DNA of 64,000 nucleotides from positions 37,409,236-37,473,235 of the forward strand of contig CM041294.1 of the NCBI GenBank assembly GCA_023052935.1. Direction: 5' to 3'. This stretch comes from Piezodorus guildinii (lineage: Eukaryota; Arthropoda; Insecta; Hemiptera; Pentatomidae). Made by a program: the position numbers and the translations under genes. Every line of letters begins with the position of its first letter. The stretch's first letter is position 1. The notes beneath the pieces are model-generated. The model saw nothing but the letters and a program-made list of their open reading frames with translations. It did not search any database and was not told where the DNA came from. Shown here in pieces: positions 51,607-61,873 of the stretch.

Positions 51607-52780
51607 AAAATAAAATTATAAAATAGTGGTATAGATTTACTATATATCACAAACGAAATAACTAAAGAAGCTAAATTAATTATAAAGACAAAATATAATT
51701 TAAATAATTCAATTGTTAAAAATAATAAGATATAAATGATAAAAGTTGTGATAAATACATCAATTATATAAATTAAGTGGCTTTTATAACCACAACTATA
51801 TAGATAATTATTTATGATTTGTGATTCCTCAATGCTTGGGTCGACACATAAACAAAACAGAACTCCTTTCATATTTAATTTCATTCAATTTTAAATACAT
51901 TAATGATAACTAAAAATATAAATGGATTCAATACTCATATCCATCTATTTTTATTTTTTATCGAATAGGAGAAATAACTTATTGATTTTTCCTTAATAAT
52001 TTTAATAGTAAATTTTGTTGAATTTATAGTTATGAATGTAAAACATTTGACAAATTACTTGCTTATCTAATGCTTTTATAAATGAATGTCATAAAATAGT
52101 CACTTATATCAAATGCGTAGGTATAAAATCTATATAATATAAAATAAAAAGTTTTATAACAGAATTAAAAACAAAAGAGTTGCCAATGACCCTTGCGCGG
52201 TAGAAGCATTCCATAAAATAAAAAAATAAAATCTACTTCATCTGATGCCTTAATAGCCTTTGTAAACATTAATTTTAACGTTAAAAGTAATTTTCTTAGA
52301 ATATTTTTAAAAATGCTTTCTTTTTTTATGAAGGCACTACAGATATCACACTTGTTGTCTAGGTCTAAGAATTTCTAATTCTTAAATTAAAATGGTTAGA
52401 CCAAACAAATGATGTGTTCAAGTTTAATGTATTATTAAACTATAAAAATTTATTAAATGAGTCTCATTATTCTTTCTCTAGAGTGGGATACTTTGATGTA
52501 GGCAAACAATATGGATTAAAAGTTAAATACTTCAGTATTTGATAATCAGTTTAAACTATTTTTTATTTTATTTTTTCAACTTGAATGACAACCAAATCAT
52601 CAAATTCTTGATATAATTATTACTTCTATTTTACATGAGTATATAACTGAATAAATTTAAGTAAACAACAAGTGATAATCACAGAAACGCAGGGTTGATT
52701 ATAGAGAACATTGTTGAATCTGTAGATTTTGGGTTACAAGATTTCACACAGAGTTATATCATGTTTTTGAGAAAATTAAT

Positions 52781-52782
<2 letters not shown>
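51607..52782. other. no gene seen
   Basis: Very AT-rich; the 103-codon minus frame at 51573-51884 is of low complexity and is not credible as a gene. Confidence 0.35.
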
Positions 52783-52831
<49 letters not shown>

Positions 52832-52870
52832 TAATGTACATTAATGTAAGGAGAGAGAGAGAGAGAGAGA
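52783..52870. repeat. (TA)n and (GA)n microsatellites
   Basis: TATATA tract at 52783-52836 and GAGAGA at 52850-52870. Confidence 0.95.
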
Positions 52871-54739
52871 TAGGAATTAAAATTTCTTTATTTTAATTAT
52901 GAATTTGCTAAGTACCTACTAACAGGTATGATGGTCATTGTTCATAAAGGGTCAGTTGTATAGAACAATTTCAATTTAAAAAAATTTTCTAAACATTACT
53001 ATTATTTTTACTGTTATTATTAAACATATATTATTAAACCATATTAAATTTATTCATATATAATGTAATACTAGTTAAGAGCTTGGAACGCATTGTATTT
53101 ATATCTAACTAAAACATGAGAAAGTGAAAAAAAGGCTACAAATGAAAGAATATATTTAAACCCATCTTTCCAAAAATATGAAACTAATATAATATTTTAA
53201 TTAACAGCCTTTTAAATGTACAATTCAGATAGATTATGTTCTATTCATTACATTACTTTTTTTCTATTTCTTTCAAAGTAAATATAAAATCATTATTCGG
53301 CATAAATGGATGTATTTTCCATCAAAATATTTTATAAATTGGCTTGAACTTTGATAAAAAATTTGATTTACCATTTTTTTAAAATATTTTTGTATGAGAA
53401 ATATTTAATGTTGCTTGGCCTTTTAAATATTTGATGTGCAAAACATCAAAGTTATTAGCACCCTATAAGAATAATAATTCCACTTTAACCATTATATTCA
53501 GTGTTTTAAAAACAATAAGATTGCACTTAAATTGAATACTAAAAAACAATATATAGAAAATAAGACACTGTTTAAATAGAAAAATTAAAAACTGTTGTTT
53601 CAAAATCAACATAGAACAAGAGAAATTCTAGTGTCGAAACCAATAAATATTATCAAAACTATTAATGGTTAGAAAGTGATATGTCAAGAACCATTAGGAA
53701 GCTTTTCTAGTACTGTGCAACTAGGTCATAGGGTCATTTTATTTTAAGTACTTCGGAAGATTATTAGAAATGATTAGGTTATTAGAAAGGAGGGAGGAAT
53801 GAATAGTGCTTGCTTGTATTGCTTCCTATAATAATTCCAATACCTCTGATTATAAGGGATTAAAACTTTTATAGCCTATTGATTCGGAGTGTGTCTAAAT
53901 AGGTGCTAATTCAAAACGAGTATTATGATAAGAGCAGGCTAAGAGGAATAGATGCAGGTTTCACAAGATGGTAAAGGGAGTTCGATGGGGTTCCTGATAA
54001 AAGCAGAATATGCTACACTATTAAGGTCATTGGTCTGAAGTTCTCAGGAGCATTAAATATTTTAGACTGAAAGAAATTGAAGAAGGAAAATAATATCACC
54101 TAGATCAATATGAATAATCTATAAATATATACTCCAATTCAATCATTTGCTATTTAAAACCTACATCAGTCTTGGACAAAGACCATTCTGAGGACAGGAA
54201 AAATAATGTGAAAAACATAAATTAGAAGACACCCATGTACATCGATGAAACATATCCTAAAGACAATATTAGAGAAGATTCATAGCTTCAAAGCTGAGTA
54301 CCTGGGGAATGTCAATGTAACTATTCTTGTCTACAAAAAAATTAATCAGGCATAATAACTACAAATAGCTATCTATTTAATATAAAATTAAAGCCACAGG
54401 ACTGTTCTTCAAAGCAACCAAAACATCTAGGAGGAATCTATTAGATGAATACCAACAGACTACATAACATGTTAGAGAAAGATGTGTGCTTGTACATTGG
54501 ATAATGAAATGTGGGAAACTATCACAATGTAAATGAAATAAAAACCAAGAAGTAATCAGAAGATATTTTAAACATCAATGGAATGCATAGAAATTCTTCC
54601 AAAATGCTGTTGGGGAACAAAGAATTATATAACAAATATTCTTCTTGGTTAATTTGTTTATGTATTTGTAAAGTTGTTTAACAAGAATAAGATAAAATTT
54701 CAATATCTGTAATGTTGAATTGGTGATCTTCAAAACAAT
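52871..54739. other. no gene seen; purine-rich LINE-like sequence at the end
   Basis: AT-rich to about 54150. From about 54160 the composition becomes purine-rich, as in the adjoining LINE remnant, but no motif can be read. Confidence 0.35.
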
Positions 54740-55195
54740 ATTTTTGCTATATGGAGCAGAGTTTTGGACAACCCTGAAGAAACATGTCTCAAGCATAATT
54801 GCCACAGAGATCATTTTGCTGAAAAGAGTATTAGGGAAATCAAAGAGAGACTATATCCATAATGAAGTCTTTAAGGATGAATAAGGAGTAGTCTCAATGA
54901 AAGAAAAAATTGAGGAAAAAAAACTCAGGTGGTTAGGGCATGTATGGAGAATGCCGGAAAACTCGAAGACCAAATGTTATATGGCAGCAAAAATCTGATG
55001 AATGTAGACGCATGCGAACATATAGTGAACACCTAGAAGGACTACGAAAAGCAGGAGGATAGACTTGGGGTAAAATGTTCCAAATGGTCGAAGATAGGAA
55101 TGAGTGGCGGAGATAGATCAAGGTACGGGCTCTACGCTGAAAGGCAAAAGAGCATGAGGGAGAAGAAGAAGAGTTCAGATTACCAGAGGAAGAAA
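54740..55195 (+). pseudogene. LINE reverse-transcriptase C-terminal remnant
   Basis: FLLYGAEFWTTLKKHVSSII, ATEIILLKRVLGKSKRDYIH, NEVFKDE, stop, EEKKLRWLGHVWRMPENSKT, then stops and frameshifts; EHEGEEEEEF-type acidic end. This is the LLYGxExWTLxK ... ATEMxxLRRxxGxxRxDxIxNE ... LRWxGHVxRMP pattern of a common animal LINE. Distinct from L1x and from the copies at 40.3 and 57.2 kb. Confidence 0.8.
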
Positions 55196-55690
55196 GTTCG
55201 TCAAGATCCAAGTACTTACTTCCAAAAATTCAATAAATTTAAATAGCAAAAGTTTAATGTTTTAAAAAATTCCAGAGTCAAAGCTACACTTGAAACAAAA
55301 AAAATTAAAAGGAACAATGTAGGGAAACTTTGCAAACAACTATGACAGGATATAGTCGTTAAAAATATTTACTGAGAGATAAATCCATGAAGTAAGAGAG
55401 TCATGGCTTATTGTGAAGTTACAGTTAAAACTTGTTAAATATCTTTTATAGGCGAAAAACAAAGAACTGGTCTAAAATGTTGAGATCAATTTTAAAATTA
55501 GGAACAATATATCTTTTCAAATACATGAATCATTTCAAAATTAAAAAACACCAATATCTAATCAATAAATCAAATTAAATTTATTTTTACCAGTGAATTT
55601 TCGCATCAGTGAAGAACGTATAGAGCAAATAGATAAACCAATTTAAAGAGGACAAGTGAGCTATGTTGTAACATTTGGTCATTTCGTCGT
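55196..55690. other. no gene seen
   Basis: AT-rich sequence without recognised elements. Confidence 0.3.
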
Positions 55691-55960
55691 CCTAGAAAAA
55701 ACGAGCTACTGAGGAATGTAATCATTAAAGAGGATTTGCAGATCACTCCTCTGAAGGAAACCTGGAAAATGCGTCTTTCGTGGTTTGGACATGAATAATG
55801 TATCAAGATCCCTGGAAACTGTCGAGTGCAAGCTCAGTTCTCAATGGTGGCTCGGCTAAGGTAAAAAGAAATGCGTTTAGAGAGATAGGAAGGATGATCT
55901 TAGTTTTTTTGAAAGTGAATCATTTCTCCGTCGGACCGCAAATAATACAAAGTAAACATC
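55691..55960 (+). pseudogene. LINE C-terminal remnant, short
   Basis: One frame reads DLQITPLKETWKMRLSWFGH, a KxRLxWFGH segment near the C-terminus of a LINE reverse transcriptase. Flanking frames are broken. Weakly supported. Confidence 0.45.
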
Positions 55961-56246
55961 TACCACACCTAATTAAACTAAACTCATATAAAGATGAACA
56001 ATAAATTTTGTTTGTCATTCATTATGTTTTTTCAACATCTGAATATTGTTTGATCAACTATCAAAGAATGTGTGATGATTTTTTTACTGCTTACGATTAT
56101 ATGAAGTCAACATTTTTTTGTTTAAATTATTACTAACGCAATTTTAAAGAGTATCTTGCTAATGTAAAGGATCGAACAATTTCAATTAATAATAAGGGCA
56201 AATTTTAACTAAAAACTTTATTGATTTGATCGATTAAGTAATTTAT
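55961..56246. other. no gene seen
   Basis: AT-rich. Confidence 0.3.
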
Positions 56247-56567
56247 AAAAAAAAACAAAAAAAAAAACTGTAGTACCACTACAACCCATGAAGGGGTTCA
56301 GTACATAAACAGATTCGTACTGTTTCTAGGCCAACGGCCGTGCAATGAGGTGATTAGGCTTTGATCGCCCTCAGCCGCCATGTTTTTCTCCATTTTTGTG
56401 GGTACCCACTTTAAAGAGGTTGGGTCTGCCCCAGGAGTGTCTCCATACCATAGGGACGGTCCCTCGGGTGCATTACCAGCATAAATAATATTCTGCCACA
56501 GCTTTGTATGAACCCAGAACCCGGAGAACGGTAGACTAGTGCTCTATCCACTAGACCACGCGCTCCC
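56247..56567 (-). mobile_element. S2 SINE, nearly full length
   Basis: Head GGGAGCGCGTGGTCTAGTGG, CTAGTCTACCGTTCTCCGGG, body and 3' end (CCCCTTCATGGGTTGTAGTG). An A-rich run on the + strand at 56247-56267 again gives a poly-T tail on the element strand. Box B is damaged (TGGGTTCATACAAAG). TSD not resolved because of the A-rich flank. Confidence 0.9.
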
Positions 56568-57148
56568 TTATATTATTTATTATAAAATATAAAAGATTGC
56601 TTGTAATAGATTGTTTAGGACGACCCTTTGGTTTTTTTATTTATTTTCTTCCACACTAAAAACTAAAGTTGCAAAAACATCATTAAATGAATGATAAAAT
56701 AAACGACTGCAACCTATTATCCAAAGTTGTAATATGAACAGTTTAACACAACCGCTTATTTTATGTTAAACTTTTATGGAAGAGTGATGTAGCCACTTTC
56801 TGTGGGCTGTGTGTGGCTTCAAACTCGATCCACTGCTGATGGAATAGATTCTATCAAATACTACACCTCCTGCCAAAAAATAGGAACTGCTCGAATGTTT
56901 CCTGAAACAAGAGACAGTTTTAAAAAGCTGCAACCTTGTAAAGAGAGTAAGTGAAACGTGACCGAACTGTGTCGCAAATAACTCCGTTCCCCATCAATAT
57001 TCAAACGGAGACCACAGACCTCAGGGCTTACAACAAAGATAACCAAAGAGAAATCAGTTCGTTAGTATTAGGAAAAATTACTTGGTCAATTACTAGCAAT
57101 AATTCAATTTGTAATAATATATTTTTACATATCCGTACAATAGGATAA
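56568..57148. other. no gene seen
   Basis: AT-rich; no elements recognised. Confidence 0.3.
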
Positions 57149-57484
57149 TACAGACTAAGAAGCGACAAAGAAATTTACCGGAACAATAAGCCAATAGATG
57201 AAACCATTAGAAAGAGAAGATTAAAATACTTAGGGCACATTTGGAGGATGGAACGAAACGGGATGGTTAAGAAATTAGTCCACAAACTGTTTGAAATGAA
57301 AACGGCTATAACCTGGATTAAGGAGGTAAAACAAGATCTTGAACGAGCTGGAATCAAAATTGTAGAAATAACGAACAGAAAAAGATATGGAGAAAAAGTC
57401 ATGAAGGGTTGTTTCCAAGTCGAACACAATAAGGTAAGAACGGGAACTAAGTGGACGGAAGAACGGAAAGAGCGGAAATATTGA
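57149..57484 (+). CDS. LINE reverse-transcriptase C-terminus, open frame
   Basis: 111 codons open from a TAA to TGA, lacking a start. It reads RKRRLKYLGHIWRMERNGMV, then KEVKQDLERAGIKIVEITNR, RKRYGEKVMKGCF. The LxxLGHIxRM ... WxKEVxxDLExxGI ... NRxxYxxxV pattern is the C-terminal part of a LINE polyprotein, after the reverse-transcriptase domain. It is the least decayed LINE piece here, yet the catalytic domain is absent. Fragment of a fifth LINE lineage. Confidence 0.75.
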   Translation, partial: YRLRSDKEIYRNNKPIDETIRKRRLKYLGHIWRMERNGMVKKLVHKLFEMKTAITWIKEVKQDLERAGIKIVEITNRKRYGEKVMKGCFQVEHNKVRTGTKWTEERKERKY

Positions 57485-58302
57485 TCTTAAATAAATAAGA
57501 TCAGTAAGCAAAGAATCACAATCAATCATTTATAACTTTAAGATTCTGAGTATCAGATAACAATATTAGACATTTAGTAAGATTTAACTCAAGCACCCAA
57601 TTACCAAAGCACCATCCTACTATAGAATTTTGTTATTTTAAAAGTTGAACATATCAATATTATCAAAAAATATATTAAGAGCAAAAATTGTATAAGCTTA
57701 CCAATGGCCCAAGGGATGCCCCTGTCTCTGGAAACTTGTGGTACATTCGGGTCGCGTGTTCCTTATTTCTATAGCCAACAAACCAACATCGTAAGGCAAC
57801 CTAAAAGCAATTCCGCCATCTTCATCTCATCTCATCCCTTATAGATATCAAATTAACAGTGTTTATTCAGGGACACAATTGAGTGGACTTGTCGATACTT
57901 GATTCGATCATTACTAAACCAATCATATTTAAAAGCTCATTGCTGCCTCGATGCCACCAATTCGATTAAAAGGATTTATTTAAAAACTGAACTCTTTATG
58001 GACTTAATTTAAAAAAACAAAACAGATTATGGATTCAACATTAGTAAAAATACAGCATGGTATTTTCAAAATATACTTCGCATTCCAAGCAGTAAGGGAA
58101 ATTTGGTAAATGGATAGTTGGGTATTTAGGACTGCGATAACGAATATAGTCGGAAATGGCGATATTTGAAAATTATTACTATTATTTAGCTACATAATCT
58201 ATCCTATCCCAGATATGTTTTGCACACTGCCTCTTGGACAAATATACCTTTTCTCTCAGGAGAAACATGCTTTATTTATTGAAGATGCTGCCCAAATAAA
58301 TC
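57485..58302. other. no gene seen
   Basis: AT-rich; nothing recognised. Confidence 0.3.
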
Positions 58303-58930
58303 GGTTTGCTTACACTACACAGCATACTTATCAATCTTAATTGGACATATTGCATATATATTTTCCTTCTTTTTTTTTTTTGGCCTATTTTAATTACTAA
58401 ATTTTTATTATTATTTTTTTCCTTTTGTTATTTACATAACCTTTATTTAGAACATTTAAAAACGCACATACTACCTTCCATTCATCATCTAATCACTTTA
58501 TTTCAAAAGTCTTTTAACATTTTTTCATCCTAGTCGACGTTTCGGGGTTGTTTCCCATTTTCAAGACTGAAACAATTTATTTATACTTTCATTATTGAAT
58601 AAAATTACATTATTTAAATATTTTTCTTTGAAAAATGAAGCTCAGCAATTTGTCATAACTATTTTAAACTAACTAACTTTAATTACCTTATTCCTTGCTA
58701 CATCATTTTTCATCCTTCACTACATCTTATAGCACACTGCTACTTGTCTATATTTTGCTTACATGGTTTGCTTCCACTACACAGCATACTTATTAATCTC
58801 AATTGGACATATTGCACATATATTTTCCTTCTTTTTTTTTCTGGCCTATTTTAATTACTAAATTTTTATTATTTTTTTTTTCCTTTTGTTATTTACATAA
58901 CCTTTATTTATATCTCCCACCAACCTTATT
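58303..58930. mobile_element. Penelope-like arm between direct repeats
   Basis: A 155-bp segment (TTTGCTT-CACTACACAGCAT, TTAATTACTAAATTTTTATT, TTATTTACATAACCTTTATT) occurs at 58303-58457 and 58757-58917 in direct orientation. Between them is one arm homologous to the 7.3-8.1 kb palindrome, with a hammerhead-like core. Direct repeats of this type are known as pseudo-LTRs in Penelope-like elements; the assignment is inference. Confidence 0.55.
58531..58569 (-). ncRNA. hammerhead-like motif, U3-A8 type, good stem I
   Basis: Minus strand: AGUC pairs with GACU (4-bp stem I); core UUGAAAA; one unpaired U; GGG/CCC; GAAAC; GU; C17. Compared with CUGANGA, C3 is U and G8 is A, which preserves the 3-8 Watson-Crick pair. 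The same pair of changes is present in the two motifs at 7.5-7.9 kb. Confidence 0.5.
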
Positions 58931-58987
58931 TTATTTCTCTCTTTAACTACATTGAAATTTCAAACTTAAGTTCAAATAAACAAATAA

Positions 58988-59165
58988 AAATGACATATAA
59001 ATGATATCGCGATTCTTGGTTTCCTCTAACTCCTAAACCACTGGACGTATTTTGATACGGTTTCACAATCATTTATGCCATTCTTTCTGAAGGTTTATAA
59101 GTAAAATACATTGCACATAAATTATCTTTGGAAAGGAAAAATAAACTTTCTGTAATTTAGTCATC
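58988..59165 (+). repeat. dispersed repeat, copy 1
   Basis: ATCGCGATTCTTGGTTTCC, CCTAAACCACTGGACG, ACATTGCACATAAATT and TTTCTGTAAT match a segment at 63196-63388. It lies directly before the second Helitron and may be the front of another Helitron-like element. Confidence 0.75.
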
Positions 59166-59177
59166 AAAAAATTATTA

Positions 59178-59630
59178 TCTATACTAATATTATAAAGCTG
59201 AAGAGTTTGTTTGTTTGTTTGAACGCGCTAATCTCAGAAACTACTGGTTCGAAATGAAAAATTCTTTTTGAGTTGGATAGTCCATTTATCGAGGAAGGCT
59301 ATAGGCTATATAACATCACGCTGCGACCAATAGGACCGAAGAATCAGTAGAAAATCTAGGGAAAAACGGGAAACATACCTTTTATTTTAAATAATTCAAT
59401 TTCCCGTTAATTTATATTTTTCCGTAACAATTAATCACTGAGGTGAACATTTAAACACGTAGGAATAGATTTACATCAAGATCGGGTTGCGGAGAAAATC
59501 AGTATGTTCGTTCTCCTGCCACAAGAAAATAAAACTAAAAATGTCATTTACGCAGAAGTACTTTAAAATATATTCTTTTAAAAACTTCTTAATAGCAATC
59601 ATAATAACAGAAATTGAAGCAGACGAAGTC
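59178..59630 (+). mobile_element. Helitron copy 2, 3' end replaced by L1x
   Basis: TCTATACTAATATTATAAAG start, GTTTGTTTGTTTGAACGCGC, GGCTATAGGCTATATAACAT, then GAAGCAGACGAAGTCG, where the Helitron stops and L1x starts. The last roughly 15 bp with CTAG are missing. It has no mariner; its TTTAAAATATATTC at 59563-59576 is the empty target. Confidence 0.85.
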
Positions 59631-60062
59631 GCTTTAGAATATATCAAAGAAAAGGTGACATGTACTAAGAAGGTTTAAATTTGGGTGATAAAATTCCGGT
59701 TTTTGGAAACGCCGATGATATGGTACTGCTAGGAGAAGACACGGAAACTATACAACTAAATACAAGTGCGTTAATAAAAACCGGTAAAGAAATAGGACTC
59801 GAAATAAATACCGAAAAGACAAAATATATGATTTGTAGCAGAGACGGTGGCGATCATAGTGATATTGATATATCAGGGTATACTTTTGAACACGTAGTGA
59901 AATTTAAGCATTTAGGATCAATGATAACGAGAAAAATTAAATCCAGGAGGAAATAAAGTCCCGGTCAAAGGCGGGACATGCGTGTTATTATTCAGTTGCG
60001 AAATTACTTAGCTCGCGGCTTCTGTCTAAACACTTAAAGATTAGAATTTATAAAACATATTA
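59631..60062 (+). pseudogene. L1x copy, 3'-truncated
   Basis: Starts at the same word as the copy at 45.7 kb (GCTTTAGAATATATC). Frames: ALEYIKEKVTCT, then with a shift GDKIPVFGNADDMVLLGEDT (the YADD tyrosine is Asn here), EIGLEINTEKTKYMICSRDG, VVKFKHLGSMITRKIKSRRK. It ends at RIYKT, before the C-terminal region. Confidence 0.85.
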
Positions 60063-60320
60063 ATAGTGAGTAATATGTGAGTAAACAATAATATGCAACA
60101 GGATAAGTAGTACAAGTAAATATAATGTCGCCTTAAGCGCGTAATGTTGATAACGATTTCGAGTCATCTTCTATCGATTACTCAAGATTTTTAAAAATAT
60201 ATTAATGATAAAAGTAGTAGTTAAGTTGTTAAAAGAAATGGTAATTTAATATAAATTCATACATTGTTAATAATTATTTCATGAAAACAGATGCTCCACT
60301 GAAAACTAAATGGGACTTCT

Positions 60321-60956
60321 ATGGAAACTAAATTTAGTGTAATATCGAATAATAATCGTGACAAGATTCCGGTTTTGGGGTATGCCGATGATATGGTACT
60401 GCTAGGTGAAGACACGGAAACGATACAACTAAGTGTGTTAATAAAAACCGGTAAAGAAATAGGACTCGAATTAAATACCGATAAGACGAAATATATGATT
60501 AGTAGCAGAAACGGTGGCGATCTTGGTGATATTGATATATCAGGGCATACTTTTGAACTCGTAGAGAAATTCAAGTATTTAGGTTCAATGATAACAAGAA
60601 AAAATGAAATCCAGGAAGAAATAAAGTCCCGGTTAAAGGGGGGAAATGCGTGTTATTATTCGGTTGCTATGTTACTTAGCTCATGGCTTCTATCTAAAAA
60701 CTTAAAGGTTAGAATTTATAAAACTATTATTCTTCCAACGGTTCTTTACGGATGTGAAACGTGGCCGCTTACTTTGAAGGATGAAGAACGGATTAAGGTT
60801 TTCGAAAATAAGGTACTGCGTAAAATATTTGGTCCGAAGAGAGATGAGGGCATTGGGGAGTTTAGAAGGTTCCACAACGCGGAATTGCGGAACTCGTATA
60901 ATGTGAATATAATTGAGTTGATAGCGTCGCGGCCCAAGACCGTTCATGGGTTGTAG
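60321..60956 (+). pseudogene. L1x reverse transcriptase, C-terminal half
   Basis: 211 codons. The first 12 (METKFSVISNNN) come from flanking DNA before the insertion point. Then DKIPVLGYADDMVLLGEDTE holds the YADD catalytic motif (residues about 21-24), LNTDKTKYMISSRNGG, KFKYLGSMITRK, LPTVLYGCETWPLTLKDEER and VLRKIFGPKRDEG. The frame ends in PKTVHGL, read from the inserted S2 tail. After the insert the original frame resumes at 60974 (the EERIPK.LVFADPTGRRPKGR-like region, with small frameshifts). Palm motif A and the endonuclease are missing. Confidence 0.92.
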
Positions 60957-61225
60957 TGGTACAGGTTTTTTTTAGCGTCGCGGAGGCTCAAATCGGCGAG
61001 TAAAATTGTTGAGCTCGGAGAGGAACGGATTCCAAAAAGTTGGTATTTGCTGATCCGACAGGTAGGCGTCCGAAAGGTAGGCCGAAGCGGCGATTGGAGG
61101 ATTGCGTTAAAGCTGATCTCGGGGGCTTGGGCTTGACCGGCGAACATTAGACGAGTCTGTGCAGGCGAAGTTTGGTGGAATCGGCATCGAACCTTCGGGT
61201 TCGGTAAGCCTATTATTGTTATTAT
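60358..61225 (+). mobile_element. L1x copy, 5'-truncated, 15-bp TSD
   Basis: TATCGAATAATAATC at 60343-60357 recurs at 61226-61240, bounding an 868-bp insert that begins mid-frame in the reverse transcriptase and ends GGTTCGGTAAGCC plus (ATT)n. A 41-bp S2 tail is inserted at 60933. This is the youngest-looking L1x in the window. Confidence 0.95.
60933..60973 (+). mobile_element. 41-bp S2 3' tail inserted in L1x, 10-bp TSD
   Basis: CCCAAGACCGTTCATGGGTT, GTAGTGGTACAGG and seven Ts are the last bases of S2. AGCGTCGCGG duplicates at 60923-60932 and 60974-60983. An extremely 5'-truncated SINE copy. Confidence 0.92.
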
Positions 61226-61240
61226 TATCGAATAATAATC

Positions 61241-61780
61241 AATAGTAATAATCGTAACAATAATTAATAATAATAATCGAATGAAATAGTAATCGTTTAA
61301 CAAAACAACTAAATAATATAAACCAATTTTGAGTTATTGCCCAATTTATGTTACTAATTGCTGTCCATGAATCGTTTTGGATGAATGAATGAATGAAGAA
61401 AATAAACAAAAATTTTCTTGCTATGTGCACTTTTCATTACGATGAACTCATAATCCCAAAATGAAAATTTCTTAATTAATAAAACTGAACTTTTAAAAAC
61501 ATAAATAACATCACATTTAAATTGCATCCGCGCGATTGCTACTTTTATTTGAAATATAATACACATAACAGTAATTATATTGGATTAGCCACGAAGATCA
61601 AGGGTCCAGAGACCCAAATGTAGCGGAATTAGAGATATAGATTTGGGTGGAAAGTGAGAGCCTTTGGGATCGACAATAGTTGCACTATTTATGCAACAGT
61701 GGCTCACTTTCATTTCCAGTCATCATCGATCATCCATCACCGACCGCTCCACATCTTGTCCTCTTTGTGTCTATTAGACA
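61241..61780. other. no gene seen
   Basis: AT-rich to 61570, then GC-richer. A TATTTAT at 61686 with CTCACTTTC at 61702 resembles a weak TATA/initiator pair upstream of the small frame at 61781. Confidence 0.3.
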
Positions 61781-61873
61781 ATGGCGACTGCCGCAGAGTC
61801 ATCCCCTTGTAGGTCGGTGGTAGGAGGAGGGCACGCCAGGTCCTGGATCTGCTGGAGCGAGCGGCTATCCTGA
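61781..61873 (+). CDS. small open frame (30 codons), possible start exon
   Basis: ACAATGGCG is a good start context. The frame reads MATAAESSPCRSVVGGGHAR then SWICWSERLS and stops. The local GC content is higher than the flanks. No strong donor inside (CCAG|GTCCTG is weak). Unknown function; could be chance. Confidence 0.2.
   Translation: MATAAESSPCRSVVGGGHARSWICWSERLS

Noticed and set aside
51573..51884. 103-codon minus frame as a membrane protein
   Set aside because: Low-complexity Ile/Leu/Phe/Tyr content is what AT-rich DNA gives by chance; no start context and overlap with a palindrome arm.
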